Below, in pieces: positions 43,425 to 53,254 of a stretch of DNA of 64,000 nucleotides. Within the stretch, counting starts at the first letter, position 1; every line of letters begins with the position of its first letter. The stretch is taken from NCBI GenBank assembly GCA_009760855.2, contig WPIO01000202.1:186001-250000 (forward strand), given 5' to 3'. The translations under genes were made by a program, and so were the position numbers. The notes beneath the pieces were generated by a model that saw only the letters and a program-made list of their open reading frames with translations, ran no database searches and was not told the origin of the DNA. This DNA comes from Cristatella mucedo (Eukaryota; Bryozoa; Phylactolaemata; Cristatellidae).

Positions 43425-45385
43425 AATAACATGAAGATAATGATGCACTTGATAAAACGCCCTCAGAGAACTCAATCTCTTTCTAGGCGCTTTACATTTG
43501 CTGCAAAGGTAAACACGATTGAATCGTGGGTGACATCATTCTTGATAAACAACATGAATAACATGGTTAGGGGTGACACGTACAGGGTCAGCATGCAAGT
43601 GCGGTTAGTGGCAGCATGCACAGTGTCAGCACCCATAAGCACATGAAGGACGAAGCACAGGGACCCACTAAATGCTGTCCTAAATAGGTGTGTTGTTAAG
43701 TTCCTTTTAAATGTGGTCAGGTCAGGGGATGTTCTGATGGAGGTCGGGAGGGAGTTCCAGGCTTTGGGAGCATACGAACTAAATGCACGGTCTCCAAAGG
43801 ATTTAAGGTTTGAACAAGTGTCGGATTCCGAAAAGCAGGTGGTACGATGCTTGGCCTGGTGGGAATTAGATCTGAGAGATAGGCTGGGGCCAAAGAATGA
43901 AGTGACTTAAAAGTGAGCGACAAAACCCTAAAGTCGATCCGTTGCTTGACTGGTAGCCAGTGCAGGTCAGCAAGAAGTGGTATGATGTGACAACTGTGAT
44001 GCCCTCGAAAGACAAGCCTAGCTGCAGAGTTTTGCACCAGCTGTAATCGTCTGATTGCACATGCCGGTAAGCCAGCCACCAGTGAGTTACAGAAGTCAAG
44101 ATGGGATGTCAGAAATGCACTGACCCACTTAGACGTGGTACCTTCACCTAAATAGGCCCGAATTTTAGCAACGTGATGTAGCTGAAAGTAGGCAGACTTG
44201 ATTGATGAGCTGATGTGGTAGTCTAACGAGAGGTCACTTTAGAACATGACACTTTGATTTCGAAATCATTCAACATGAGATATGCTGGCAGAGCCAATTT
44301 TGAGCGTCAGCCTTTCCAATTTCTAAATGACACTGGGCTTGCCGATAACTACTAAGCTAGTTTTATCACCGTTTAGTTTTAGAAAATTTGCTGCCATCCA
44401 TGTGTGGATGTCAGCAATACATGCAGCAAGTGAGTTGAGAGAATTTGAAGTGCTCGAAGGGTGGGAGGGATTAAAGCAAACGCACAACTGAGTGCCATCC
44501 GCATAGAAGTGAAAGCCTAGATTGTGCTTGGCAATCACAGCAGCAAGAGAGAGAGTATAAACTGTAAAGAGAACCGGACCCAGCATGTAGCCCTGAGGTA
44601 CCCCATATTTCAGAGGTACCTCGGATGATCTTTGTCCATTTACGTCAATACTCTGGAGTCTACCACTGAGATAGGACCTGAACCATTGCAGAGTAGTGCC
44701 AGTGATGCCCAGGCGAGATGAGAGGCACACTAGAAGAGCTTTGTGATCGATAGCATCAAAAGCTGCCGAAAGATCGAGCAAATCAAGCAGAGACACTCTA
44801 CCCATGTCTGCATTCCTAAGTGGATCAGTGTACACCCTAAGCAATGCAGATTCTGTGGAGTGATTAGCTCTAAAGCCAGACTGGGATTAACTAGAAAGGC
44901 TTGATGTTTCAATACACGAGTTCAGCTGGTTTGCCACGACCCGTTCCAGCGTCTTTTATAGGAATGGTAGAAGGGAGACTGGGCGGTAGTTGCTCAAGTT
45001 CTTTGTTGGTCTAGTGTTGCTTTCTTGAGAAGTGGTCTGACTACAGCTTTTTCGAAAGGTGCTGGGACATAACCTGAGGCTAATGATATATTAATGATGT
45101 TAGTTATGCATGGCAGCAGCAGATCAATGCAACGTAGGAGCACGACAGCAAGAATACGGTCTAAAGGACTTATTGCCTTCTTTGATTGGGATATGAACTT
45201 CAGGACTAGACATTGAGGTGCAGCCAGGAGTCGGGGGACAGCATTCTAGGGGGGATGTTGTCGTTGCACGAATGGACTCCCTGTTCTTGCCCATCTTCAG
45301 CACAAAAAATCGAGAGAAGCGATCGGCTGGATCATCACAAGGATCATCAGGTAAGGAGGTAATCTGGGACCGATTGAGCATCACC
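43425..45385 (-). mobile_element. LINE-A long copy (linker, RT, C-terminal, 3' end)
   Basis: About 2 kb on the minus strand. The RT frame 44844-44323 shows [20 protein letters not shown] and [20 protein letters not shown], then HFYADGTQLCVCF, where catalytic YADD is YADG. C-terminal frames lie at 44079-43717. The 5' part (45384-45124) is the pre-RT linker (NRSQITSLPDDPCDDPADRF, LECCPPTPGCTSM). Truncated at the 5' end and frame-broken. Confidence 0.92.
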
Positions 45386-45424
45386 TATAGTAGAACAAAC
45401 CCTTGTAGTCCAGCCACATGCCAC
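45376..45424 (-). mobile_element. Tiny LINE-B-like piece
   Basis: GAGCATCACCTATAGTAGAA and GTAGTCCAGCCACATGCC resemble LINE-B bases 27975-28020 (same strand). It is under 50 bp and may be a template-switch scar. Confidence 0.45.
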
Positions 45425-45625
45425 AAACAACAGGAATAACATGGTTAATATAAAGAATAACATGGTTAGCGGTGACATGAGCAGGATCAGCACAAACATT
45501 TGGTCAGTGGCAGCTCGAACAGTATCAACAGGCATAAGCACATAACGAACGAATCACACGGACTACTAAATACTGTCATAAATAGATGCATTTTTACTTT
45601 GTTTTTAGAAGTGGACAAGTCAAGG
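45425..45625 (-). mobile_element. LINE-A 3' UTR and coding end, minus strand
   Basis: GGTTAGCGGTGACATGAGCA, GAACGAATCACACGGACTAC and TACTGTCATAAATAGATGCA. The tail and stem-loop are missing. Confidence 0.75.
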
Positions 45626-45675
45626 GGTATGGACATTTCCCAGCTTGGACGTTTCTCCCCCCTATATGGTTTGGC

Positions 45676-45823
45676 TTTTAGGGTTTTTAGGGTTGATTTT
45701 TATGTTTTAGGGTTCAGGCTTTAGGGTTTTTAGGGTTCAGGCTTTAGGGTTTTAGGGCTTATAATTTAGGGTTTAGGGCTTAGCGTTTTAAGGTTTAACG
45801 TTTTATAGTTTAGGTTTTAGGGC
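45676..45823 (+). repeat. Degenerate telomere-like TTTAGGG array
   Basis: Ten TTTAGGG units in about 148 bp, spaced by T-rich or GTTCAGGC-type variants. All are on one strand. Every unit also contains TTAGGG, so the array may derive from the metazoan telomere repeat. Confidence 0.8.
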
Positions 45824-45954
45824 AGGCTGCGCCTCTGCCGCCTAAACCTACACTTGCTCGTATTCCACGCTTTAATTAGTGTGCATTAGGGCATAATTAG
45901 ATCTCTTGAGGTCGAGTTATACTCAGTAAACCTCCCAGGCTTAAAATATAATTA

Positions 45955-46096
45955 AAAATATAATTCATTAATATAGCGCCCTAAGAGAACCTAATCTCTA
46001 TTCAGGCGCTTCACATATGCCTCGGGGCTCGAGCCCACGACCTCAGCCAGACCTTGGTCGGGGCAAGCACCTTATCCATGGGAGCAAACCAGGCTT
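45955..46096 (-). mobile_element. SINE-1 copy, minus strand
   Basis: TTCATTAATATAGCGCCCTA, GAGAACCTAATCTCTATTCA, GGCGCTTCACATATGCCTCG and the head GGGCTCGAGCCCACGACCTC. The stem-loop is nearly perfect (AGCGCC...GGCGCT). Confidence 0.9.
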
Positions 46097-46394
46097 AGCA
46101 CTCATTTGTAGGAACGCACGGCATGACGTAGCTCGCGCCTGCTTTGACGGGAACGAACATGAGCCTGGTGGCGTAGGGCCGGATCTTACTTTTGCGGGAC
46201 CAAACTGTATAGGTCGCCGATGCCTCAGCTGCCGCAGCCGCTCGCTCCATTAGAAACCATCCTTCCAATCCATCCATTCCTCAAATTATACTGAATTGAT
46301 TTCATTTTAATAGAGCATGAACCTAATTTAATTATATATATATATATATTCTTATTTAAACATTCATCAACATAGGGGGAAATGTCCTACCCTG
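46097..46394. other. Unassigned sequence with AT microsatellite
   Basis: No gene seen. An AT run lies at about 46333-46349. Confidence 0.4.
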
Positions 46395-46625
46395 GGGGGG
46401 AAATGGTCGGGAGTGAGTTCCAGGCTTTGGAGCACATGAACTAAAGGCAAGGTCTCCAAAGGATTTGAGATTTGTACGAGGTAAGGGTACACAGATAGAT
46501 TCCGATAAGTGGGTGGTATGATGCTTAGCCTGGTGGGGGAGTAAATTTGATACATAGGCTGGAGAAAAAGAATGAACAGACCTAAAAGTGAGTGACAACA
46601 CGTTGAAGTCGATGCATAAACGATG
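46395..46625 (-). mobile_element. LINE-A coding fragment, minus strand
   Basis: Minus-strand translation has LPHQAKHHTTHLSESICVPL and [20 protein letters not shown]. Truncated both sides. Confidence 0.82.
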
Positions 46626-46974
46626 TGATATTCTGCAAAGGCCAGGCCAATAACTGCTTACATCAAAAAAATTCAACGCGGCGCTAATCAGCAAGACATC
46701 ACGTGATTGTCTTAGCTAGGCATTTATCTAATTTCACACTTTTTTTGTTTTAGTGCACTATGATAGCTACGGCCAAAATCAACAACCCAACGAGAATGAA
46801 AACCACCATAATAAACCAGAAATAGTTCTGTTGAAAATCATTTGGATGTTTAATAAAAAGACAATTTAGGTATACACGACAGATTAGAACTGCTGGATCA
46901 GTGAAGGTGCCTGATCAAAAGGTGCTGAGTTAGTGAAGGTGCATGATCAGTCTCGTATGGGCTGCAAAGGGAGG
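46626..46974. other. Unassigned sequence
   Basis: No supported feature between a LINE-A piece and a SINE-2. Confidence 0.4.
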
Positions 46975-47152
46975 CGTGACCAGTGACAGCACACTACGTA
47001 AGGTGATTGCTTTTCACGACCTCGGTACCGAAGTCGCGGGTTCGAATGCTGATGTGGGCAATCCTTTATTGCCGCTGCAGGAGATGGCGATAGCCGTAAA
47101 GGCTCTTCTGTCCCTATACAATAGAGGCTGCAGAATCAGCTAGTATTTTTTT
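46975..47152 (+). mobile_element. SINE-2 copy
   Basis: CACTACGTAAGGTGATTGCT, CGCGGGTTCGAATGCTGATG (B box), GATGGCGATAGCCGTAAAGG, GGCTGCAGAATCAGCTAG tail. Confidence 0.87.
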
Positions 47153-47301
47153 ACGACTAAAGCAACGAGCCACAAATTTTCTCGGAGCCACTCTCTGGAG
47201 AACCATTATACTTAACACGGAGTAGGCACTCTTATTAAAGCAGGTAATACAAGACTTTTAAAACGTCGATTGGCTATAAACAAATCCAGGGTATTGCTAC
47301 T

Positions 47302-48423
47302 TTATGAATTTACATCGGATCTAGTTCTTGGCCAGCTCACGGCAAAGTGGCAGCACATGAACACAGATTCAAAGACAAACAAACGGCCGGACTCTATATG
47401 CAGCTGCTGCTCACCAGTCGGGACTTTAACTGGCACTCCCACGAGGTCTTTAACTTTGCAGACATAGTTGTCGTCCATGCACTCAATAGCTAAGTAAAAG
47501 CTGCGAGACTCTGATCCCGACTCCGAGACGACACCATCTCCATTGGGGCCGTCGTTTGTAGGTGAGAAGTACTTGTGCAGTAACGGCTGAAGCTGAGTAT
47601 CAAGCAGGGCTCCTTGCTCTACAATGCAGATGCTGTCTTCACTTTCAAGAAGGCGTTTCCAGTAGTCAGCTTGTTTGAGAACCCTAGCCACAGTTTCGGC
47701 TTCAGATCTCAGGCCACGGCAGAATGCGTCGACCTGCTTCTTGGCAGCATCACAAGCAGATGACATGGCTTCAATCAGCAGGTTCTTTCTGGCGTCTAGC
47801 GCCTCTTTGTAACAGTGTACCAGCTTATCGAAAGCCTCGCGTACTTTTGCTTCGCTCATGTTGTCGGTATATTCAGGACACTTAAAGAAGTCCTTATTGG
47901 TCAACATCTGGAATTTATCGAGAGATTCGTCCAATTTCGGCTTCATTTCAGCAGCAATGTTATTAAGGTTGCTGTCGCACACATGCGATTCCTTCTGACA
48001 AACTGCTGCGACATAGTTTGGGCAGCGCCAAGCCTTGCATGTCTTGCAGAAGTATGTTGGTTCAATGTCATGCACATTGCATTTAAGCATCATCATTTCT
48101 CCGTCTTTCTTTAACTTGGACACGATTTTGAAAAAATCTTCGTTTGAGCCATTTTTCGGCAGAAGTTCGCGAGAAATTGCTTCCAAGCACTTCAGAAAAA
48201 TAAATCGATTCTCCAAGAACTCATCAGAAGACTCGTCTTTGCAAACAGGACACTGGTATATCATCCTAGCTCTGTCTCCATTATTAGAGTCATTTGATGC
48301 ACCGTTTGGTTTGTGTAAACACTGACGGCAGCATGAGTGGAGGCACTTAAGAAGTACGGGGTTTGTCATTACATGGTTAACTCCATTTTCAGAAGAACCG
48401 TTACATAACAGCCACTTTTCCAT
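47302..48423 (-). CDS. TRIM-like protein: RING-like, B-box, coiled coil (C-terminus uncertain)
   Basis: The 373-residue frame begins at the Met of MEKWLLCNGS. An acceptor just upstream (CTCTTTTTTAG|CCTTAAC, 48440-48441) suggests a 5' UTR intron. Residues 1-75 are RING-like: KCLHSCCRQC and, later, QCPVCKD. The first zinc-binding pair looks incomplete (C-N-G-S after LL). Residues about 115-155 fit a B-box: LKCNVHDIEPTYFCKTCKAW, then CQKESHVC. A long helical region follows (about 155-285; KVREAFDKLVHCYKEALDAR), consistent with a coiled coil. A donor-like CGACTG|GTGAGC (exon end 47415) suggests the true exon may end before the stop at 47302 and continue into another domain. TRIM proteins are often E3 ubiquitin ligases or innate immune adaptors; ligase activity here is doubtful because of the RING change. 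No repeat overlaps the gene. Confidence 0.82.
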   Translation of the reverse strand: MEKWLLCNGSSENGVNHVMTNPVLLKCLHSCCRQCLHKPNGASNDSNNGDRARMIYQCPVCKDESSDEFLENRFIFLKCLEAISRELLPKNGSNEDFFKIVSKLKKDGEMMMLKCNVHDIEPTYFCKTCKAWRCPNYVAAVCQKESHVCDSNLNNIAAEMKPKLDESLDKFQMLTNKDFFKCPEYTDNMSEAKVREAFDKLVHCYKEALDARKNLLIEAMSSACDAAKKQVDAFCRGLRSEAETVARVLKQADYWKRLLESEDSICIVEQGALLDTQLQPLLHKYFSPTNDGPNGDGVVSESGSESRSFYLAIECMDDNYVCKVKDLVGVPVKVPTGEQQLHIESGRLFVFESVFMCCHFAVSWPRTRSDVNS

Positions 48424-48799
48424 GTCAAGTGTGTTAAGGCTAAAAAAGAGCAATAGAAGTTCTTAGAGAAAATCAGTCTAATCTTGTTTGATGCCATCAA
48501 GTAACAGACATGTCGCAAAACCAACTTACTGCTATTACCAGAAGTGTGCCTTTAAACTGAGAGCCACACATTAAGTTTGAGTGCAAATTTCCTTTTCTTT
48601 GCGGTGTCTGGCATTCATAAGTTGAGCAGAAAGAGCTTGGGGGTTGTCAATGCAACTGTTTTCTGTGTGTTTCGCATGCTAAGCTGTGCATGATTCAATG
48701 CATTTCACTAAGCTGAGGTACTACTAGCCCGCAGTGCCTTCTTGTGTGCTTTTACATGCTCGTCTGTGAATGATACATAAGTGCTTTTGCCCGCATGTC
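48424..48799. other. Upstream of the TRIM-like gene; no other feature seen
   Basis: Contains the 5' UTR splice acceptor at 48440-48441. No clear promoter element identified. Confidence 0.4.
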
Positions 48800-49200
48800 T
48801 AAGCCTACTATAATAATAAAAATGTTAATAATAAATTTGATATAGCACCCACAGAGAACTCAATCTCTTTATAATTGCTGCAAAGGAAGCACTATCGAAT
48901 GGTTAGTGGTAGCATGCTCAATAAACAACATGAATAACTTGGTTAGGGGTGACATGCACAGGGTCAGCATGCAAGTGTGGTTGGCGGCAGCATGAACAGT
49001 GTCAGCACGCATAAACATTTAAGGACGAATCACAGGGACCCACTAAATGCTGCCACCAATAGATGCATTTTTAGTTTCTTTTTAATCGTGGACAAGTCAG
49101 GAGATGCCGTGACACAGGTTGGGAGTGAGTTCCAGGCTTTGGGAGCATACGAACTAAAGGAACGGTTTCCAAAAGATTTGAAGTTTGTATTTAGTTAATT
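48800..49200 (-). mobile_element. LINE-A fragment, minus strand
   Basis: TAATAAAAATGTTAATAATA tail, shortened stem-loop (ATAGCACCCACAGAGAACTC with the opposite arm deleted), 3' UTR, and coding end CCAGGCTTTGGGAGCATACG. It ends in a TTTAGTTAA-type repeat. Confidence 0.85.
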
Positions 49201-49262
49201 TAGTATATATTATTATTTAGTTAATATTTAGTTAATATTTATTATTTAGGTATTTAGTTAAA
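49201..49262 (+). repeat. TATTTAGTTAA tandem-like AT repeat
   Basis: Repeated ATTTAGTTAAT and TATTATTTAG units directly after the LINE-A end. Confidence 0.6.
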
Positions 49263-50488
49263 CAGCTTTCAGTGCTTATCAGTACAGTGCATATCATCAG
49301 CCACACGTCTTACCGCTGCATCCAAAGTGAAATCGTGGCATTTTCAAGATACTTTGCTCGTTAACTATCAGCAATGCACGGCAATCTACAGCAACAGTCG
49401 GGGCCAAAACTGCAATCTACAGTATTCCTATGCAAAATCCCCGAAATCGGCTTCATAACACTCTAATTTTGAATGCAAGCTTAATTCGCTTGTTTATTGC
49501 CAACGATACACGGCAATCCACAGCAATGGTCGGGGCTATTACAGCAATCTGTGGAAAATCGGCCAGATTAGTTTCGCGAAACTGCAACTCTTATTTAAGT
49601 AACATCTAACTGTGGGCATGCTTAAATTGCACCAATTATGCGAGTTCAATTGACGTCAATGATGGCAATCCACAACAATGGCCAGGGAAAACAGGCTTAT
49701 CCATCCGTAACGTAATTTGTAACGGTCCGTTACAAATGGACCGACAGTTGCTGAGAGAACCTCTAATTTTATGCAGCAAACTGCATTAAAGTGCATCCAC
49801 TTCATTTTAAACAACTGTGAACATACAATCAAAGGCTTGCACGGCAATGGCGGGTCTTCTACCGCCATCCGTTTCAAATTTGCTGGAAGTCGGCAGTTTG
49901 AATTTGTAATTATCATACCATTTAAGGTTCACTGTGGGCTCACATACTGTCATTTTTCGCGTTCAATCTTGGGCAATACATGGCAATCGACGGCGATTGC
50001 CCGAGACGATACGGCAATCTATGATTGTCTGTTACAATTACAAGCAAAGCTGGAGGGGGAGGTTCAACGTTTCTTGCGTATTACTGTGCGATGTATTAAA
50101 AGTGCAACCGCGGCTCCTTTCAACTAATCGCGAATGTACATTCGAGGCCAATGTGCCGCAAAGGCCTGGGGAAAAAAGGAAAATCTATAACGGTCCATTA
50201 AAAATAGGCTGGGCGCTGCTGGGTGACACTACTATTTACATTTCTCTTTTGTGTTTACTCTATTTTTGGTGCACCCAGGAAATGCCATCGCTAATGCTAG
50301 CTCTCGGTCACTGCATTGCAATCAACGGCAATGGTACTTACCAATACAGCAGTTTCCTGTAATCTGTCGCACATCGACTGTACCTAGGCTTTGCTCAAAG
50401 GTCAAGGATACCACAGGTATTACATCGCACATTTTAAAAGTGATATGTTATACCTAATGTCATATCAATATTGCAATAGAGGATGGGT
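49263..50488. repeat. R1 degenerate repeat array (GGCAATCCACAGCAATGG type)
   Basis: Several diverged units carry a CGGCAATCNACNGCAATGG-like core, near 49385, 49510, 49660, 49835, 49980 and 50305. Spacing is irregular, 125-180 bp, with a larger gap before the last. Other pieces are at 52075-52237, 52960-53252 and 55136-55456. A 19-bp perfect palindrome lies at 49717-49735. Non-coding as far as I can see. Confidence 0.65.
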
Positions 50489-50885
50489 CGTTGCCGTCGA
50501 TTGAAACGAGGTTCGTATGAGCGTAGGTAAACGACTAGATCCACAAAAGCGGTTGGTACGACGCTTAGCCTGGTGGGGGAGTAGATGCGAAAGGTACGCT
50601 GGAGCCGAAGAATGAAGAGACTTGAGATAGAGAGAGAGTGAGTGATAGCATTTTGAAGTCAATGCACAGTAGGTTTGGGAGCCAGTGCAAGTCTGCGAGA
50701 AGTGGTGCAATGCCGAAACTGCTATGCTCATGACAAACAAGCCGCCTAGCTACCGAGTTTTGAGCAAAGCATAATCGCTTGATTGCACCGGTCGGTAGAC
50801 CGGCGATCACTCGTATATTGTTTGTGGTAAAAAGAGTCTGTCCCAGCATGACGGTCGGGACAACGAATCGGTCGGTGACATTGAC
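50489..50885 (-). mobile_element. Old LINE-A fragment, minus strand
   Basis: GGTTGGTACGACGCTTAGCC, GAGCCAGTGCAAGTCTGCG and GACAAACAAGCCGCCTAGCT match the LINE-A C-terminal coding part with many changes. Confidence 0.75.
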
Positions 50886-51419
50886 GAACACGTGAATGTG
50901 CGTGCACCCATTTATAAGGTCAATGCGTGTATGTTGTTTGCTGGCGATTTGAATTCACCTTCTTTTTCTTACACACCGAGTTCTTGCATTCTCTACCCCA
51001 AAGTTCTGGCTCGGTAAAAGAGGTATACCTGAGTGCTCACTATATGTGCAAAGGAAACGTGCAAAGACACGTGGATTTTTGCAATGTTTGTTGCTTTTCT
51101 GATGTCATATACGGCTCCTATCGATATAAGCGATGGTTTTCTTTTCGTAAATTACTTGCGCAATAGCTTATGTTACACACAAAGTCATCGAATGACACTC
51201 AGCATGCTACCTTTGTGCTCGTTAGATTTGGTTCATTGTTTATTGTACTTACATTATTCAAGCGCTCGATTTTAACCTATCATAATAGCAATAAACGTAG
51301 GTGTACTATCCTTACATTATAAATTGGTTAATGAGATGCATGCACATTGAGTCACAACCTAACCACATCTGGTCATAATTTCCTTTTGCTTGAGCAGCTC
51401 CTAAGACTCGCTGCTGATC
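50886..51419. other. Unassigned sequence
   Basis: Two overlapping plus-strand frames of about 80 codons (50927-51275) have no recognised family. Confidence 0.35.
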
Positions 51420-51580
51420 AAAATTTGCATGTCACCCCTAATCGTGGTATACTTGTTGAGATTAAGCCTGCTACCGTTAACAATTAGATCGCACTTCCTC
51501 TGCGGAAAACATAACTTGCCTGGAAAGAGATACAGTTCTCTGAGGATGCTATACAAATATATTATTCTTATTCTTATCAA
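51420..51580 (+). mobile_element. LINE-A 3' UTR end, diverged
   Basis: TTGCATGTCACCCCTAATCG, TTGCCTGGAAAGAGATACAG, TTCTCTGAGGATGCTATAC. The stem-loop is eroded on one arm. Confidence 0.72.
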
Positions 51581-52074
51581 GGCTTATGCATATGCTTCCT
51601 TGTCCGACCGACAAGGTCCCTAATGGCATGGCAGTGACCTGCAAACTGAAAGTTCATAGCCCTGGACACTTCCTCGACTGCCCTCATGTAGAACAAACAA
51701 ATAAATACCCATAATTTCCACCTTAACACCACTACAGCTATGCGATCCTGAATTTTGACTAATTAATGTAGCTTCTCGCGGTATGATCACGTGCTTTTCC
51801 AGCTAACCACAAGGTATCCCTCACCTGGTACACCCGCTTGATGCGTACCCCGCCGTCTGAAGACTTGAGTTGAGCATGCAGACTAACGTTGGCTGAAAAT
51901 ATTACGGGTAATACTTAATTCTCGTGCACCCTTACATTTGCATTTTGTGAGATAATAATATTAATACTTTTTTATAGTACCCTCAGAACTTCTCCAGCAA
52001 CTCCCGTTTATTTGTGAAGGTGCTTTATGTATTGCAGTATTTTCCCAGGCCGTCGTCGTACATTGCGATCAAAT
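51581..52074. other. Mostly unassigned; possible stem-loop end near 51950-52030
   Basis: AATAATATTAATACTTTTTT and TAGTACCCTCAGAACTTCTC resemble a minus-strand LINE-A or SINE-1 end, poorly preserved. Confidence 0.35.
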
Positions 52075-52237
52075 GTATGTTCGCGATTGGTTGATAGTAT
52101 GCGGTTGCACTCTAAATAGAACCAACAGTAATATGCAAAAAAAGTGGGATCTTCTCAAATCAGCTTTGTTTGTAATTGTAATAATCATAGATTGCCGTAT
52201 TGTCTCAAGCAATTGCCGTCGATTGCCAAGCATTTCA
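52075..52237. repeat. R1 repeat piece
   Basis: AGATTGCCGTATTGTCTCAA and GCAATTGCCGTCGATTGCCA match R1 (near 49970-50040) in inverted orientation. Interrupted by a plus-strand LINE-A. Confidence 0.6.
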
Positions 52238-52953
52238 GTTGGTCCATGCATTAGTAACATCCCGTCTTATGCAACTCACTGCTTACTGACCTACCAGCAT
52301 GTGCCGTCAGGCGATTGCAGCTAGTGCAAAACTCTGCAGCTAGGCTTGTCTGTCGTGATCGTCGATGTTGCCACATTACTCCACTTCTCGCCGACCTGCA
52401 CTGGCTACCAGTCAAGCAACGGATTGACTTCAAGGTTTTGTCGCTCACTTTTAGGTCCCTTCATTCTATGGCTCAAGCCTATCTGTCAGATATACTACCC
52501 CATCAGGCCAAGCATCGTACCACCTGCTTATCGGAATCCAACAGTCTAGAAATACCTCATACCAACCTCAAATCCTTTGGAGACCGTGCATTTAGTTCGT
52601 ATGCTCCCAAAGTTTGGAACTCCCTCCTGACTTGCGTCATAATATCCCCTGACCAGACCACATTTAAAAGGAACTTAAAAACACCTATTTAGGACAGCAT
52701 TTAGTGGGTCCCTGTGATTTGTCCTTCATGAGCTTATGCGTGCTGACACTGTGCATGCTGCTACTAACCACATTTGCATGCTGACCCTGTGCATGTCACC
52801 CCTAACCATGTTATTCATTTTGTTTGTTTTTCAAGCATGATTTTACTTACCATTCAATTGCTATTCCCTTTGCAGCAAATGCAAAGCGCATAGAAAGAGA
52901 TTAAGTTCTCTGGGGGCGCTTTATCAAGTGCATTATTATTATTACTACTATTA
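52238..52953 (+). mobile_element. LINE-A copy (C-terminal domain and 3' end)
   Basis: Starts GTTGGTCCATGCATTAGTAA. Intact for 125 codons from [20 protein letters not shown] to TTFKRNLKTPI. Then 3' UTR, stem-loop and ATT/ACT tail. Confidence 0.93.
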
Positions 52954-52959
52954 TTATAA

Positions 52960-53252
52960 GCATTAAGCATGATTAAACGTGAAAAGTGACAGTATGTGGA
53001 CGCACAGTGACCATTATGCCGTATGATAATTAAAAATTCAAATAGTGGATTTGCAGCCAATTTGATGCGGATTTCGGTAGAAGACGGCCAATGCCCTTGA
53101 TTGCCCTCGATTACACGTTCGAGTTTGTTTAAAAGGATGTGATTGCACTTTTAATGCAGTGTGCTGGGTTATGCAAGAAAAGTTGAAGCTACTCTCGTAA
53201 CGGTCGGTCCATCTGTAACAGACCGTTAAGGATAAGCCTATTTTCTCGGGCG
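52960..53252. repeat. R1 repeat piece
   Basis: GGCCAATGCCCTTGATTGCC and CGTAACGGTCGGTCCATCTG match 49660-49880 in inverted orientation. Confidence 0.6.
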
Positions 53253-53254
53253 AT

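Noticed and set aside
43866-44099. Second minus-strand frame overlapping the LINE-A C-terminal domain
   Set aside because: It is an alternate-frame shadow of LINE-A coding sequence. Similar shadows occur in every LINE-A copy.
49771-50457. Protein-coding gene in overlapping plus-strand frames of 68-142 codons
   Set aside because: The frames lie in the R1 repeat units and show repeated core motifs in different frames, so chance open frames in a repeat are likelier.
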